A stretch of DNA of 5,857 nt, taken from contig CAMOXA010000102.1 of assembly GCA_946628745.1 (NCBI GenBank), forward strand, positions 1 to 5,857, written 5' to 3'. Below, piece after piece: positions 5,440 through 5,857 of this stretch. Every line of letters starts with the position of its first letter. Position 1 is the stretch's first letter. The notes under the pieces are model-generated. The model was not told the origin of the DNA. It saw only the letters and a program-made list of their open reading frames with translations, and ran no database searches. Origin of the DNA: an uncultured Verrucomicrobiota bacterium. Its GTDB lineage: Bacteria; Verrucomicrobiota; Kiritimatiellia; RFP12; UBA1067. The position numbers were made by a program, and so were the translations under genes.

Positions 5440-5857
5440 TCACTCCCACTCGATCGTGGCCGGCGGTTTGGGCGTGACGTCCCACACGACGCGGTTCGCG
5501 CCCTTTACCTTCGTGGCGATCTTCTCGGCGACCATCGTGACGAACTTGAACGGCAGTTCGACGATGCCGGCCTTCACGAACTGCCGCGTCGCGATCGCGC
5601 GTATTCCGATGACGTACCCGAAGGTGCGCGCGCCGTTCTTCACGCCGACGGATTTCACGTTGGTCATTATCGCGAAGAACTGCTGGGCCTTCTTGTCGAG
5701 ACCCGCCTTGTGCATCTCGTCGCGGAAAATGAAGTCGGCCTGTCTGAGGATGTCGAGCTTCTCTTTCGTCAGCTCGCCTATGCAGCGCACCGCCAGCCCC
5801 GGACCGGGGAACGGCTGGCGCATCACCATCTCCTCCGGGATTCCGAGAAGCTTGCCG
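5440..5857 (-). CDS. guaA: GMP synthase (glutamine-hydrolysing), C-terminal part, 5' end off-window
   Basis: The last 138 residues of GuaA, which converts XMP to GMP using ATP and glutamine ammonia, the last step of guanine nucleotide synthesis in the cytosol. The frame enters in-frame from the right edge (GKLLGIPEEMVM, then RQPFPGPGL). R-x-P-F-P-G-P-G-L and the C-terminal KPPATIEWE are signatures of the GuaA C-terminal dimerisation domain. ADFIFRDEMHKAGL and VKSVGV also align with the family. Unusually, the segment that in most GuaA reads like T-x-D-x-M-T-A-D-W-A-R-x-P is here IATRQFVKAGIVELP, so the central part of this domain is divergent although its ends are canonical. The glutaminase and ATP-pyrophosphatase domains lie outside the window. 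The TGA at 5442-5440 abuts or overlaps the glycosidase start, so the two genes are probably one transcript. Confidence 0.95.
   Translation of the reverse strand, partial: GKLLGIPEEMVMRQPFPGPGLAVRCIGELTKEKLDILRQADFIFRDEMHKAGLDKKAQQFFAIMTNVKSVGVKNGARTFGYVIGIRAIATRQFVKAGIVELPFKFVTMVAEKIATKVKGANRVVWDVTPKPPATIEWE
5443..5447 (-). promoter_or_regulatory. Ribosome binding site GGGAG bearing on the glycosidase start
   Basis: GGGAG on the minus strand is formed by the last two sense codons of guaA (TGG GAG) and lies 8 nt before the GTG at 5434-5432. This spacing is good for 5434, whereas the alternative GTG at 5443-5441 has no recognisable site. Either start leaves a complete signal peptide, so the difference is three residues. 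Confidence 0.5.

Overview
The window carries one tightly packed operon on the minus strand. Read in the direction of transcription (right to left), it contains: the 3' end of guaA (GMP synthase); a secreted glycosidase-like protein (GHL10/DUF187 type); a membrane-anchored, highly charged coiled-coil protein that I do not recognise; ybeY (rRNA maturation endonuclease); a small outer-membrane beta-barrel protein; and a polytopic DUF4153-type membrane protein. Gaps between genes are 37 nt or less. The ybeY/barrel junction is an ATGA overlap, and the guaA/glycosidase junction is a few bases or a GTGA overlap. No promoter or terminator is visible between the genes, so co-transcription is likely. 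The operon promoter lies beyond the right edge.

The left 255 nt differ from the rest. They are AT-rich, against GC-rich coding DNA elsewhere. On the minus strand they hold what looks like a strong promoter: an AT-rich upstream element, TTGCGT, an 18-nt spacer and an extended -10 TGATATACT. A GC-containing discriminator, a short boxB-like hairpin and a perfect boxA-like antitermination sequence TGCTCTTTGACA follow. This order and spacing is that of a bacterial rRNA operon leader, so a 16S rRNA gene transcribed leftward probably starts just outside the window. An 83-codon frame also runs open across the same stretch to the left edge. It is reported at low confidence because it conflicts with the leader reading.

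Organism: the outer-membrane barrel with a C-terminal Phe and several signal peptides point to a diderm bacterium. The YbeY metal motif ends in D-D-H, with one residue more than the usual spacing, and GuaA has a divergent segment in its C-terminal domain. These features, the GC-rich genes and the GHL10 protein would suit a PVC-group bacterium (Verrucomicrobiota, Kiritimatiellota or Lentisphaerota), possibly a gut or metagenomic lineage. This is inference from family resemblance only.

Working together: the operon mixes cytosolic housekeeping (GMP synthesis, rRNA maturation) with envelope functions (glycan hydrolysis, an anchored coiled coil, an outer-membrane barrel, a polytopic membrane protein), and probably sits directly upstream of an rRNA operon. 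Growth-rate co-regulation is a reasonable reading. I see no mobile element, CRISPR array, tRNA, defence system or clearly new multi-gene system.
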